The notes: generated from the sequence alone by a model not told the origin. Counted from the stretch's first letter, positions 8,001 to 17,418 are shown. The stretch is DNA of 64,000 nucleotides from Streptomyces sp. NBC_01478 (GCF_036227225.1 NZ_CP109444.1:5809501-5873500), one strand, 5' to 3'. Made by a program: numbers and translations.

Positions 8001-9521
8001 GGCCAGGGAATCCCGGGGCAGACCCCCCGTGGTCCCGGTCAGCCGATTCCGCCCCAGGGCATCCCCGGTCAGACCGCGCCGGCCCAAGGCGCCCAGGGGC
8101 AGCCCGTCTCCCCGCACGGCATCCCCGGTCAGGTCGCCCCGGCGCAGGGCCGGCCCGGTGAGCCGGTCCCGCCGCAGGCTCTCCCCGCCGCGCAGCCGAA
8201 CCCGGCCGCGGGCAACCCCGGCGTGGCGGTGGCCCCGGGCGCGCCCGTACCGGCGAACGGCGCCGACATCGCCGTAGCGCCGAACGCGGAACCGCAGCCG
8301 AACCCGAAGTTGAACCCGGACCCGGATGCGAGCGCCCCCGCGCCCGGCACCCCCGTCGCCGCGCAGGCCCGGGTCGCTCAGCCGCTTCCCGCCGAAGCCG
8401 CCGTTCCCGTCGCTCCTGTCGACCCCAACTCCACTCAGGGGCGGGCGATCAGTGTGCGGACGTTGGGGCAGGGGGTGCCGTTCACGCGGCAGGCCGCTCA
8501 GGTGCAGCAGCCGACCGCCACGCCTCCGCCGCATCAACCGGGCGGGCGGCGGCGGAAGTTGGGGACGCGGCCCGATTCCGGTACCGCCCAGGCGGCGCGT
8601 CCGCATCCTCAGGGTGAGCAGCCGCAGCCCTCCATGGCCGGGCAGTCGCGGCTCGCGCAGATGACCGAGGGGGCCGGGCGGTCGTACGCCATAGGAGCAC
8701 CGGACGAGAACGCGGCCGAAGGGCCCGAGCCGTTGGACGGGCCGGGCGGGGCTGTCGAGATCGCGGATACGCCGAGGCCTCAGCCACTCGACGACGAACT
8801 GCCGCCCGAGCCGCTCGACAATCCACGTCGGCTGCTGGTGTGGCCCGCGCCGGACGTGACGACCACGCAGGCGCTGAGCGACCGCGGGTACCGGCCGGTC
8901 ATCGTGCACTCGCGCGAGGAGGTCGACGCGCAGATCGCCGCGTTCCCGGCGGCGCTGTTCGTGGACCCGTTGACCGGGCCGATCACGCGGACGGCACTTC
9001 AGTCGTTGCGGCAGGCGGCCGTCGCTGCCGAGGTGCCCGTGCTTGTCACCGCCGGGCTCGGACAGGCGACACGTGAGGCGGCCTACGGCGCCGATCCCGC
9101 CGTCCTGCTGAAGGCGCTCGCGCCGCGGGACAGTGAGCAGCATCCGCCGCGGGTGCTGTTGATCGAGGAGCACGCGGAGATCGCGCTGGCGCTGACCGCG
9201 ACGCTGGAGCGGCGGGGGATGCAGGTGGCGCGGGCCGCGAGTGACGCGGACGCGGTGACGCTGGCCGGGCAGTTGCGGCCCAACCTCGTCGTCATGGACC
9301 TGCTCCAGGTGCACAAGCGGCGGGCCGGGATCGTCGACTGGCTGCGGGCGAACGGGCAGCTCAACCGCACCCCGCTCGTCGTCTACACCGCCGCCGTCGA
9401 CGAGGCCGATCTGCCGCGGCTCGCCTCCGGTGAGACCGTCCTCTTCCTCGCCGAGCGGTCGACGAGCACGGAGGTCCAGTCGCGGATCGTCGATCTGCTC
9501 GCCCGGATCGGTACCAACTGA
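5055..9521 (+). CDS. Large PAS / degenerate histidine kinase / receiver scaffold protein
   Basis: The protein has 1488 residues, with a GTG start eight bases after GGAGGAAG. Two PAS domains (about 10-140 and 150-265) are followed by a charged coiled coil (270-355), a DHp-like helical hairpin (345-410), an ATPase-like domain (448-552), a long Gly/Pro/Gln/Ala-rich linker (560-1250) and two receiver-like domains (1255-1355 and 1365-1485). The H-box reads GRSLRGPL, with Arg where the phospho-accepting His belongs. The N-box lacks its Asn, and the last receiver keeps VVMDLL but lacks the conserved Lys (FLAERSTS). It therefore looks like a signalling pseudokinase hub. The linker holds six Arg-rich GRRR motifs and PGQGIPGQ-like repeats. 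Its partner is unknown. Confidence 0.8.
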   Translation: MSSRPSRGAARLAAILDALPDALVLVNANGTVVNANTIALEAFEAPGTALVGRGLLDLLPEFDSRLIPGSMRRPDSMDPRGRTKPTRMTARRTDGSEFPVEVTSANLEDGRQAYDGYGYTSDELLMLVVRDLSGTVDTEAELARSQRQTEMILRAAAEGVVGTDTDGRVVLVNPAAAQILGYRASDLGGKELHTLVLHSRADGSPFPYAESPLADTLRSGRKHRVRGQVLFAKNGDRVSVDLTTAPVRDGDQLVGAVMTFTDRRPYDSLAEEKEAADKLHRDELERIDEEHASELTGLRQQHITEVEELQERHDEELAANEERYAALGEREKDRYEELAGRHEQLLTLLGRSLRGPLDELRRELAALAADDAGQLWPEANQVLHHLSAGYSRITQLIDNVLGYQRLETGADGIARTKVMLDAVVAAGVDGAVELIGPGRVQFAVHAPPIEAEVDPRLLATALAHLVADVAGVDATGNSPASTGGYMDNTVVVAAAQRGEVVRIEVRGPYAGGDPVHEPIVRGIVRAHGGVLQTHDVPGMSGSAYVLEVPIGGGAGAVAVPAATGGGAELALPEPASGTAGSNGRRRARRSSVDAFLESEVPGSDDTGGGDGGEAAVPTGRRRRRAGDESVAAAAGEAGGDGASSGTGRRRGRAADGDSEGVAAGGAGGVSEGAVMTAAEHAAGTAASGTGLGGTVSPRGVPAGGERQALPAALPASGGSGDSDGSGDSGGEDGQPTGRRRRALAAAAERAAAQEAGARTVFALPPAEADRTPDVSAATAAQAPGVPGVPVLPGQVPGGAPGGHPGEDGRHDAVPLDQSDDHTPPQPHPTNAPTGRRRRAVAQPQPQGAESVPVQAGAEVQGQGQPGAVVPAQGTAGQGQQAVAAQVGAGQQQGVGQAGVGQAVVGQPGTAMQLAPAQNLPAPGQAPVGQPLPAEAVPGQGIPAQGNPGQPVSPQGIQPQGIQGQGVQGQGLPGQPVSPQGIPGQGIPGQTPRGPGQPIPPQGIPGQTAPAQGAQGQPVSPHGIPGQVAPAQGRPGEPVPPQALPAAQPNPAAGNPGVAVAPGAPVPANGADIAVAPNAEPQPNPKLNPDPDASAPAPGTPVAAQARVAQPLPAEAAVPVAPVDPNSTQGRAISVRTLGQGVPFTRQAAQVQQPTATPPPHQPGGRRRKLGTRPDSGTAQAARPHPQGEQPQPSMAGQSRLAQMTEGAGRSYAIGAPDENAAEGPEPLDGPGGAVEIADTPRPQPLDDELPPEPLDNPRRLLVWPAPDVTTTQALSDRGYRPVIVHSREEVDAQIAAFPAALFVDPLTGPITRTALQSLRQAAVAAEVPVLVTAGLGQATREAAYGADPAVLLKALAPRDSEQHPPRVLLIEEHAEIALALTATLERRGMQVARAASDADAVTLAGQLRPNLVVMDLLQVHKRRAGIVDWLRANGQLNRTPLVVYTAAVDEADLPRLASGETVLFLAERSTSTEVQSRIVDLLARIGTN

Positions 9522-9534
9522 CCCTGCGGCAGGG

Positions 9535-10113
9535 CTACTTGGCGATCAGTCGGCGCGCCGCCTCCTTGACCGACTCGCGGAGGCGGTCGCGGTCCGGGGC
9601 GTCCGCGCCGACCAGCACGCGGCGCATCTGGGGGACGACGACACCCCAGTTGGCCATCGCGACCAGCAGGAAGAGCAGGTCGCGGGCCGGGATCGCGTCG
9701 CTCACGACACCCCGGTCCTGGCCGTCCTGAAGTGCGGCGACCTTGAAGGCGTAGTGCTGCTGGCGCTCGGTCTCGTCGGGCAGTTCGGCGGTGCCGTACT
9801 CCAGGCCCTCCCAGAAGAGGAGGCGCAGCAGTTCGGGGTGGGCCTCGTGGTAGTCCATGAGGCGGTCGATCCAGCCCTCGATGTCGTCCGGGTCGACGGG
9901 GAGCGCGACGGCCAGGTCGAGCATGGACTTGCCGAGGACCCGGGTGAACAGCTCCGCCTTGTTGCCGAAGTAGGCGTAGATCAACTGCTTGTTGGCCTTG
10001 GCCTCGGACGCGATGCGGTCGATGCGGGCGCCCGCGATGCCGTGCCGGGCGAACTCGGCGACCGCCGCCTCGAAGATCCGGGCCTTGGTGGCCTCGGGGT
10101 CTCTGACTCCCAT
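9535..10113 (-). CDS. TetR family repressor
   Basis: The protein has 192 residues. The N-terminal TetR helix-turn-helix is clear: ATKARIFEAAVAEFARHG, then IDRIASEAKANKQLIYAYFGNKAELF. The C-terminal domain of mixed helices would bind a ligand and dimerise. It is divergent from the MFS transporter at 10284, and the 170-bp gap holds two copies of AACCAA-N4-TTRGTT, the likely operators. The simplest reading is that it represses itself and the transporter until a substrate of the pump releases it. The ATG at 10113 is chosen because frames further upstream run into the operator region. Confidence 0.92.
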   Translation of the reverse strand: MGVRDPEATKARIFEAAVAEFARHGIAGARIDRIASEAKANKQLIYAYFGNKAELFTRVLGKSMLDLAVALPVDPDDIEGWIDRLMDYHEAHPELLRLLFWEGLEYGTAELPDETERQQHYAFKVAALQDGQDRGVVSDAIPARDLLFLLVAMANWGVVVPQMRRVLVGADAPDRDRLRESVKEAARRLIAK

Positions 10114-10142
10114 GGGTCCCAGCGTACTCGGCGAGCGACGGT

Positions 10143-10158
10143 AACCAACTGTTTGGTT
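10143..10158. promoter_or_regulatory. Predicted TetR operator 1
   Basis: AACCAACTGTTTGGTT is a 16-bp inverted repeat with perfect 6-bp arms around CTGT, located 30 bp upstream of the tetR start. A near copy lies at 10199. Confidence 0.75.
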
Positions 10159-10198
10159 GACAGGGAATCGGCGGGCGCCGCATGCTGTTCCAGCTTCC

Positions 10199-10214
10199 AA
10201 CCAACCAGTTAGTT
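10199..10214. promoter_or_regulatory. Predicted TetR operator 2
   Basis: AACCAACCAGTTAGTT repeats operator 1 with one arm mismatch. It lies 56 bp away centre to centre and 70 bp upstream of the MFS start. A short direct repeat built on CCCTCTCGAA follows at about 10221-10258. Confidence 0.72.
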
Positions 10215-10283
10215 GCTAGAGCCCTCTCGAAGTGCTGGAACCCTCTCGAAAGTGCTCGTGGGCTCGAAGGAGTGCCGCCGCTC

Positions 10284-11483
10284 ATGTCCTCCGTCACCGT
10301 CACCCAGACATCGGTCCAGAAGCCGGGCGTCCCCACCGCCTCCGGCCGCCTCTTCCTCGTCCTCATCGCCGTCTGTACGGCCGTGACGGCCGCCAACATC
10401 TACCTCGCGGGGCCGCTGCTCCCGCTCATCGCCCACGACTTCGGCTCGACGCCGTCCGCCGTGGCCTGGATCGCCTCGGTCGCGCAGTTCGGCTACGCCA
10501 CCGGCCTCCTCTTCTTCGCCCCGCTCGGCGACCGCGTGAACCGGCGCCCCCTGGTCGCCGCCCTCTCCGTGGCCACCACGGCGGCCCTGCTCGCCGGTGC
10601 GGTGGCTCCCGGGACCGCCGCCCTCGCGGTGGCCGTCTTCGTCGCCGCCGCCGCGACCGTCGTCCCGCAGCTCCTCGTCCCGCTGGTCGCCGAACGCGCC
10701 CCCGCCCACCACCGCGCCCGCCATGTCGCGGCCGTCATAGCGGGCCTGTTCACCGGCATCGTGGCCGCGCGCGTCGTGGGCAGCCTGGTCGGCCAGGCCT
10801 ACGGCTGGCGGGTCGTCTTCGTCGGCTCGGCCGCCCTCACCCTCGTCCTCGGCCTCGCCACCGCGTACGTCCTTCCGTCCGAGCAGCGCCGCGGCTCCGG
10901 CCCGCTGTTCGCCGGGATCGCCGCCCTGCCCGGCCTGGTCCGCACCTCGCCCGACCTGTGGCGCGCGTGCCTGCGCCAGGCGGGGATGTTCGGCGCGTGG
11001 AGCGCCCTGTGGACCACGCTCGCCCTGCTGCTCACCGGTGGCGGTTCCTACGGCTTCTCGACCGCGACCGCCGGCCTGTTCGGCCTCTTCGGGCTGGCGG
11101 CCAGCGCGGTGGCTCCGCTCGCGGGCGGATTCGTCGACCGCTTCGGCGCGGGGAAGGTCGTACGGTCCGCGTACGCGCTCGCGGCCGTGTCCGTGCCGCT
11201 GTTCTGGCTCGGCGGACAGGTCCTGTGGGCACTGTTCGTGGCCGCGATCGCCGTCCACGCGGCCCTGGTCGCCTCCCACGTCGCCAACCAGACCCTCGCC
11301 CTCACCACCACCTCCACCCCGGCGACCGCCAACACCGCGTACGTCGTCGCCGGCTTCACCGGCGGCGCCCTCGCCTCGTCCCTCGCGGGGCCGGCGTTCA
11401 GCCACTTCGGGTGGGGCGGGGTGTGCGTGGTGGCGGGGGTGTGGCTCGTGATCGGGTGGGGGGCGACGGCTGTGCGGCGGTGA
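10284..11483 (+). CDS. MFS transporter (drug/metabolite efflux type)
   Basis: The protein has 399 residues and about 12 hydrophobic segments. The loop after helix 2 carries the MFS signature FFAPLGDRVNRRPLV, and a second copy of the motif occurs after helix 8 (GGFVDRFGAGKVVRS). The opening LAGPLLPLIAHDFGSTPSAVAWIASVAQFGYA is typical of the DHA/YdhP-like exporters that move drugs or sugars outward by proton exchange. The start ATG at 10284 is followed by the short hydrophilic lead SSVTVTQTS; longer starts would read through the operators. It is paired with the divergent tetR gene at 9535, so induction by its own substrate is likely. Confidence 0.9.
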   Translation: MSSVTVTQTSVQKPGVPTASGRLFLVLIAVCTAVTAANIYLAGPLLPLIAHDFGSTPSAVAWIASVAQFGYATGLLFFAPLGDRVNRRPLVAALSVATTAALLAGAVAPGTAALAVAVFVAAAATVVPQLLVPLVAERAPAHHRARHVAAVIAGLFTGIVAARVVGSLVGQAYGWRVVFVGSAALTLVLGLATAYVLPSEQRRGSGPLFAGIAALPGLVRTSPDLWRACLRQAGMFGAWSALWTTLALLLTGGGSYGFSTATAGLFGLFGLAASAVAPLAGGFVDRFGAGKVVRSAYALAAVSVPLFWLGGQVLWALFVAAIAVHAALVASHVANQTLALTTTSTPATANTAYVVAGFTGGALASSLAGPAFSHFGWGGVCVVAGVWLVIGWGATAVRR

Positions 11484-11543
11484 CATGCCGATGCGCCGGG
11501 CAGGAGCCGTGGGGCACCCCGCCCGGCGTCAACGGACGTACGG

Positions 11544-13199
<1,656 letters not shown>

Positions 13200-13257
13200 G
13201 GCGTCCTCCCGAGGCGACATTGCCTGCGCGGTAGTTGGGGTTGCGCTGATTCTGCGC

Positions 13258-13275
13258 ACATACCGCACGGTATGT
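13258..13275. promoter_or_regulatory. Perfect 18-bp palindrome, likely TetR-type operator
   Basis: ACATACCG-CA-CGGTATGT is perfectly symmetrical and sits about 60 bp upstream of the acyl-CoA ligase start. Its size and symmetry fit TetR-family operators that control fatty-acid genes. No TetR gene is adjacent, so the regulator would act in trans. Confidence 0.7.
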
Positions 13276-13337
13276 CACTAGGGACGGGCGATCGATCTCG
13301 TCAGGTCGCCACGAGCGGTACGGACCGACCGCACCAA

Positions 13338-13919
13338 CTATCGGACCAGGACCAGCTCCGGGTCCTCCCGCAGCTTGCCCAGCGCCCGCGACACCGCCGA
13401 CTTCACCGTACCCACGGACACCCCGAGCACCTCGGCCGTCTGGACCTCGCTGAGGTCCTCGTAGTACCTGAGGACGACCATCGCCCGCTGCCGCTCCGGC
13501 AGCTTCGCGATCGCCCGCCACATCGCGTCGTGCAGCGCCTGCTGCTCGGCCGGGTCCTCCGCGCCGCCGACCGTCTCCGGCTCGGGCAGCTCGTCGCACG
13601 CGAACTCGTCGACCTTGCGCTTGCGCCACTGCGAGGTCCGCGTGTTCAGCAGCGCCCGGCGGACATAGCCGTCCAGCGCCCGGTGGTCCTCGATCCGCTC
13701 CCAGGCCACATACGTCTTGGTCAGCGCGGTCTGCAGCAGGTCCTCCGCGTCACACGCGTTCGCGGTCAGCGAGCGCGCGGTGCGCAGCAGCACGGGCTGC
13801 CTGGCCCTCATGTACGACGAGAAGGAGGGGTACGCGAGGGTCTGCGTACCCCGTGCTTGGGGCCGAGTGGCGGCCCGTGCGGTGGCGTTCGACGCGCTGG
13901 TGCAGACTGCTGTGGTCAT
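13338..13919 (-). CDS. SigE-family RNA polymerase sigma factor
   Basis: The 193-residue protein has the two-domain plan of a group IV sigma factor. Region 2 reads YPSFSSYMRARQPVLLRTAR then DAEDLLQTALTKTYVAWERI, and region 4 carries KLPERQRAMVVLRYYEDLS and the helix-turn-helix TAEVLGVSVGTVKSAVSRAL. It belongs to the actinobacterial SigE family (distinct from the cell-envelope SigE regulator), whose members often lack a dedicated anti-sigma. The extra N-terminal 25 residues are Thr/Ala-rich. No anti-sigma gene is adjacent; a TnpB element has inserted immediately upstream, so the native promoter could be disturbed. Confidence 0.88.
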   Translation of the reverse strand: MTTAVCTSASNATARAATRPQARGTQTLAYPSFSSYMRARQPVLLRTARSLTANACDAEDLLQTALTKTYVAWERIEDHRALDGYVRRALLNTRTSQWRKRKVDEFACDELPEPETVGGAEDPAEQQALHDAMWRAIAKLPERQRAMVVLRYYEDLSEVQTAEVLGVSVGTVKSAVSRALGKLREDPELVLVR

Positions 13920-14052
13920 GGCTCCACGCTATGAGCGACCCCCACTCCCGCGGATCGGCCGCAGGTCCCGAAGCGGGCTCCGCCTCAGGTTGTAGGGGTG
14001 GGGCAGGCTCCACCTCCTGAAGGTGGACGAGGGGATGACATGTACTGCGGGT

Positions 14053-14300
14053 TTACCGATCCTCATCGCTGAGTGGGAACCGGTCCCGGTGCCGGGACCG
14101 CCGCTCAGCCGCGTGCCCCGAACGGTGTTGGGCACGCTGGTCACCCACTTTCACTCCGTGACCCGGCGGCGCGCATCGTGTGCGCGGTCCAGGGATACAG
14201 GGGCGGGTTTCCTCACGCCCTGAGGTGTCCGAGACGGCCTGGACGGTCCGATGCCCGACACCATCGCTCTGGTGGTGTCGGGGCGGTACCCCCCGTCGCC
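14053..14300 (-). ncRNA. Candidate omega-RNA region at the 3' end of tnpB
   Basis: Three strong inverted repeats crowd this stretch: 14254-14282 (CCCGACACCA/TGGTGTCGGG), 14111-14137 (GCGTGCCC/GGGCACGC) and 14081-14100 (CGGTCCCGG/CCGGGACCG). The overlapping protein tail is low complexity. In studied TnpB systems the guide RNA is processed from this position with the guide taken from beyond the element end. The exact ends and guide are not determined here. Confidence 0.4.
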
Positions 14301-15693
14301 GGATCGGATACCCCAAGGCGCGTCGTCCGATCGCGATGCCGGCGGCATCGTGCCGGGTCATGCTGCGGTTCATGGTGGTGAGCGGCTTGCGCCAATGCTC
14401 AGAGCCCCACGACGAGGTGTAGGCCGGGTCGACCGCGATGATCGACAGACCCTGTTCGGCAGCCATGGAGACAAGACGCGTCTTGACCTTGGCCGTGGGC
14501 ATACCGGAGATCAACTGACGAAATCGCTTGCGGCGGCCGTGTTTCTCCCGAGTCTTCTCCGTGGCGAAGTCGAGATCCTCGACGGCGATCGCCATCACGC
14601 CGGTTCGCTCGGCCCAGTGCAGGAGACGGGTGAGGGCATGTCGGATCTGCGCGTCCCGGCGATCGGCGGTGCCGGTGAGGTCGAACAAGAAGCGGTGGGG
14701 GTCGCCGACCGGGTTGCCGTGGCGATCAAGCCGGTAGGCCGCGAAGTGGTCCGCGTTGGTGTCCACGCCGATCACCCCGTGTGCGCGGGCGGCCTCCAAC
14801 GGGAGCGCCTTGACGACGGCGCGCTGCCAGGACGCGGTCAGGTACCAGCGGCCGCGCAGCACATCCAGGTGGATGCGATAAGCGACCGCGCGGTCGGCGT
14901 TGACACGGTCGGCCCATTCCTCACCACGATGCTTGAACCGCACACGGGCGGCGAGCACATACCGGCCATGTGACGCGTTGGCCAGATGCGCCAGCGGCGC
15001 GGGCAGTTTGATGCTGACGACGCCGTCCGGTGTGACGCGGACAGTCTCGTTGCCACACCTCTTGCCCGACTCACCGTCCGCGGAGAGGAACCATCGCTCG
15101 GCCTCCCATCGCCGCCTCCACATGTCTTCGGTGAGCCGGGCCTGGGCAAGGTGGTGTCGGGTGTTGAGGAGTTGTCTGCCACCCCGTACCACCCGCACCC
15201 GGCCGGCTTGCCAGTCTGCGCGTGCGGCCGCCAGCCGGCCCTCCAGACAGGCCAGACGGCGGGACTTCGCGTGCCACTCCCGTGGGGATCGGTAGCCGCC
15301 CGGTGTCCGCTTGGAGCCGCGCTCCCCGATCGGCCGCGACAGCCGGTACCGCACCGTGCGGACACCGGCTTCGAGCGAATCGATGCGGGCGAGCAGACAC
15401 CTGCGGGACAACGCCCACTGGTGCCGGCTGGCCTTGGTGATACTCCCGGCCCAGCGAGACGAGGAATCGACCGTCAGGACACGTTTGCGGTACGCCCATC
15501 GGCCACCGTCGTGATCGAGACCGTCCGCGCACGTGGCCTTGAGGTCCAGGGAAGCGAGCCGCCCCAAGTGCCCGCCCACGGCGACCAGCACCTCCTCGTC
15601 CGCAAGCGCGAGATTCATGAGTCGATCCCGGACCGACACCCCTGCGGGACCGGACACCACAACTGGCGCTTTCATCTCCCGCACCTGACCCAC
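14053..15693 (-). CDS. tnpB: TnpB-type RNA-guided nuclease homologue, zinc-ribbon-less
   Basis: The protein has 546 residues. The RuvC acidic residues are all present: GVDTNADHF (about 307), AVEDLDF (about 373) and RHDAAGIAIG (about 447). TnpB proteins are omega-RNA guided endonucleases of IS200/IS605 elements. The Cys4 zinc ribbon normally found between the last two motifs is missing; only TSSWGSEHW and a short linker remain. The last 80 residues are Arg/His/Pro-rich without domain character and overlap three strong hairpins, as expected if the omega-RNA is encoded in the gene's 3' end. There is no TnpA, so mobility would need help in trans. A second ATG at 15675 is possible. Confidence 0.8.
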   Translation of the reverse strand: MGQVREMKAPVVVSGPAGVSVRDRLMNLALADEEVLVAVGGHLGRLASLDLKATCADGLDHDGGRWAYRKRVLTVDSSSRWAGSITKASRHQWALSRRCLLARIDSLEAGVRTVRYRLSRPIGERGSKRTPGGYRSPREWHAKSRRLACLEGRLAAARADWQAGRVRVVRGGRQLLNTRHHLAQARLTEDMWRRRWEAERWFLSADGESGKRCGNETVRVTPDGVVSIKLPAPLAHLANASHGRYVLAARVRFKHRGEEWADRVNADRAVAYRIHLDVLRGRWYLTASWQRAVVKALPLEAARAHGVIGVDTNADHFAAYRLDRHGNPVGDPHRFLFDLTGTADRRDAQIRHALTRLLHWAERTGVMAIAVEDLDFATEKTREKHGRRKRFRQLISGMPTAKVKTRLVSMAAEQGLSIIAVDPAYTSSWGSEHWRKPLTTMNRSMTRHDAAGIAIGRRALGYPIRRRGVPPRHHQSDGVGHRTVQAVSDTSGREETRPCIPGPRTRCAPPGHGVKVGDQRAQHRSGHAAERRSRHRDRFPLSDEDR

Positions 15694-15862
15694 TCGATCA
15701 CCCCCTGCCCAGGTGAAGCCCCTTTCACCTCACACAACGAGCATCACAGGGATGAGTCACGCGTTCGATGAAAGAAAATACGTTCGCCGCCGCTTGGTGC
15801 TCGCGGATCTTCCGTCCCGTCTCTCAGCCACCCCTTAAGGGGCCCGCCCTCGATTGTCAGGG

Positions 15863-17026
15863 TCACGCACCTGTCAGGATCAGCCCCGAAGTCGGCACCC
15901 CCGTCCCCGCCGTCACCAGCACCCGCCCGGTCCCCGGTATCTGGTTGACCGCGCTGCCGCGCACCTGTCGGACCCCCTCCGCGATCCCGTTCATCCCGTG
16001 CAGATACGCCTCCCCGAGCTGCCCCCCGTGCGTGTTGACCGGCACCCGCTCCTCGGCCACGAAGTCCGCCGCCTCCCCCCGCCCGCAGAACCCGAACTCC
16101 TCCAGTTGCATCAGCACGAACGGCGTGAAGTGGTCGTACAGGATCGCCACGTCCACGTCTCGCGGCCCGAGCCCCGCCGTCCGCCACAACTGCCGCGCGA
16201 CCACGCCCATCTCCGGAAGCCCGGTCAGATCGTCGCGGTAGAAGCTGGTCATCTGCTCCTGCGCCCGCCCGGCACCCTGCGCCGCCGCCGCGATGACCAC
16301 GGGCGGACGCGGCAGCCCGCGGGCCCGCTCCACCGACGTGACGACGATCGCCTGGGCGCCGTCCGTCTCCTGGCAGCAGTCCAGCAACCTGAGCGGCTCC
16401 ACGATCCACCGCGAGGCCGCGTGCTCGGCGAGCGTGATCGGTCTGCCGTGGAAGTACGCCGCCGGGTTCGTCGCCGCGTACCTGCGGTCCACCACCGCCA
16501 CCTGCCCGAACACCTCCGGTGTCAGCCCGTACGTGTGCAGGTACCGCTGCGCCGCCATCGCCACCCACGACGCCGGCGTGAGCAGCCCGAACGGCAGCGA
16601 CCAGCCGAGCGCCGCGCCCTCCGCCGACGGCTCCCGGTGGGTCACGCCCGAGCCGAATCTGCGCCCCGACCGCTCGTTGAAGGCGCGGTAGCAGACCACC
16701 ACCTCCGCGACCCCCGCCGCCACCGCCAGCGCCGCCTGCTGGACGGTCGCACAGGCCGCGCCGCCGCCGTAGTGGACCCGGGAGAAGAAGGACAGCTCGC
16801 CGATCCCGCAGGCCTGGGCGACGGTGATCTCCGGGTTGGTGTCCATCGTGAACGTGACCATCCCGTCCACGTCCGCCGGCGTCAGCCCCGCGTCGGCCAA
16901 CGCCGCCCGCACCGCCTCCACCGCCAGCCGCAGCTCGCTGCGCCCCGAGTCCTTGGAGAACTCCGTCGCCCCGATCCCGACGATCGCGGCGCGTCCGCCG
17001 AGGGTGTCGCGGGTGCGGGCGCTCAT
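15863..17026 (-). CDS. Lipid-transfer protein/thiolase-fold aldolase (Ltp2-like)
   Basis: The 387-residue thiolase-superfamily protein has the SCP-x/Ltp layout: RAAIVGIGATEFSKDSGRSE at the N-terminus, VHYGGGAACATVQQAALAVA at the nucleophile-elbow position, and VNTHGGQLGEAYLHGMNGI near the C-terminus. It is the last gene of a five-gene coupled operon and its start overlaps the MaoC stop (ATGA). In Mycobacterium the equivalent Ltp2 pairs with the DUF35 domain of ChsH2 and acts as a retro-aldolase, releasing propionyl-CoA from a steroid side chain. The operon order here supports the same chemistry on a steroid or other branched acyl-CoA. The true substrate is inferred only. Confidence 0.82.
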   Translation of the reverse strand: MSARTRDTLGGRAAIVGIGATEFSKDSGRSELRLAVEAVRAALADAGLTPADVDGMVTFTMDTNPEITVAQACGIGELSFFSRVHYGGGAACATVQQAALAVAAGVAEVVVCYRAFNERSGRRFGSGVTHREPSAEGAALGWSLPFGLLTPASWVAMAAQRYLHTYGLTPEVFGQVAVVDRRYAATNPAAYFHGRPITLAEHAASRWIVEPLRLLDCCQETDGAQAIVVTSVERARGLPRPPVVIAAAAQGAGRAQEQMTSFYRDDLTGLPEMGVVARQLWRTAGLGPRDVDVAILYDHFTPFVLMQLEEFGFCGRGEAADFVAEERVPVNTHGGQLGEAYLHGMNGIAEGVRQVRGSAVNQIPGTGRVLVTAGTGVPTSGLILTGA

Positions 17027-17418
17027 TCCCCGGCCTCCGTCGGCAGGGTGACCGTGACCGTGCCGGTGACGTGTCTGCCGATGCCGTTCGCCCCGAGCAC
17101 GCGTACGGTCACGGTGTCGCCGTCCGTCTCCTCGATCCGGCCCGTCAACACCATCGTGTCGCCGGGGTAGTTGGGGGCGCCCAGTCGTATGGCCACCTTG
17201 CGGAGGGTCGCTCCCGGACCGAAGTGGTCCGTGATGTAGCGGCCCACCAGACCGTTCGTCGTCAGGATGTTCATGAAGATGTCCGGGGAACCCTTCTGCC
17301 GTGCCGCCTCCGCGTCGTGGTGCACGTCCTGGTAGTCCCGGGAGGCGACCGCTCCGGCGACGATCAGGGTGCGGGTGATCTCGATCTCCAGCGGGGGCAA
17401 CTCCTCACCTGCCCTCAT
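17023..17418 (-). CDS. MaoC-like hydratase (ChsH1-like)
   Basis: The protein is a 131-residue single hot-dog domain. The segment ASRDYQDVHHDAEAAR carries the Asp and His pair of the R-specific hydratase 2 motif. The FMNILTTNGLVGRYITDHFGP helix and GDTMVLTGRI strand complete the fold. Its ATG overlaps the upstream acyl-CoA dehydrogenase stop, and its own stop overlaps the Ltp start, both as ATGA, so stoichiometric translation is likely. In the mycobacterial igr system ChsH1 forms a heterotetramer with ChsH2 and hydrates the enoyl-CoA formed by the dehydrogenases. A ChsH2-like gene at 18484 is the presumed partner. Confidence 0.85.
   Translation of the reverse strand: MRAGEELPPLEIEITRTLIVAGAVASRDYQDVHHDAEAARQKGSPDIFMNILTTNGLVGRYITDHFGPGATLRKVAIRLGAPNYPGDTMVLTGRIEETDGDTVTVRVLGANGIGRHVTGTVTVTLPTEAGE

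Larger units (their letters stand above)
14000..15735 (-). mobile_element. Lone TnpB (IS605-OrfB / IS1341-type) element, approximate limits
   Basis: The element has one transposon gene, tnpB at 14053-15693, and no TnpA. Candidate subterminal hairpins lie at both ends: TCCACCT...AGGTGGA at 14009-14027 on the tnpB 3' side and AGGTGAA...TTCACCT at 15711-15730 on the 5' side. IS200/IS605 elements end in such hairpins and make no target duplication, so exact ends cannot be fixed by eye. It lies between a sigma factor gene and the igr-like operon and interrupts no recognisable gene. Confidence 0.55.

Noticed and set aside
7600..8200. A CRISPR-like or structural DNA repeat array
   Set aside because: The repetition is in-frame protein repetition (Pro, Gly, Gln) with synonymous and non-synonymous drift; there are no regular spacers.
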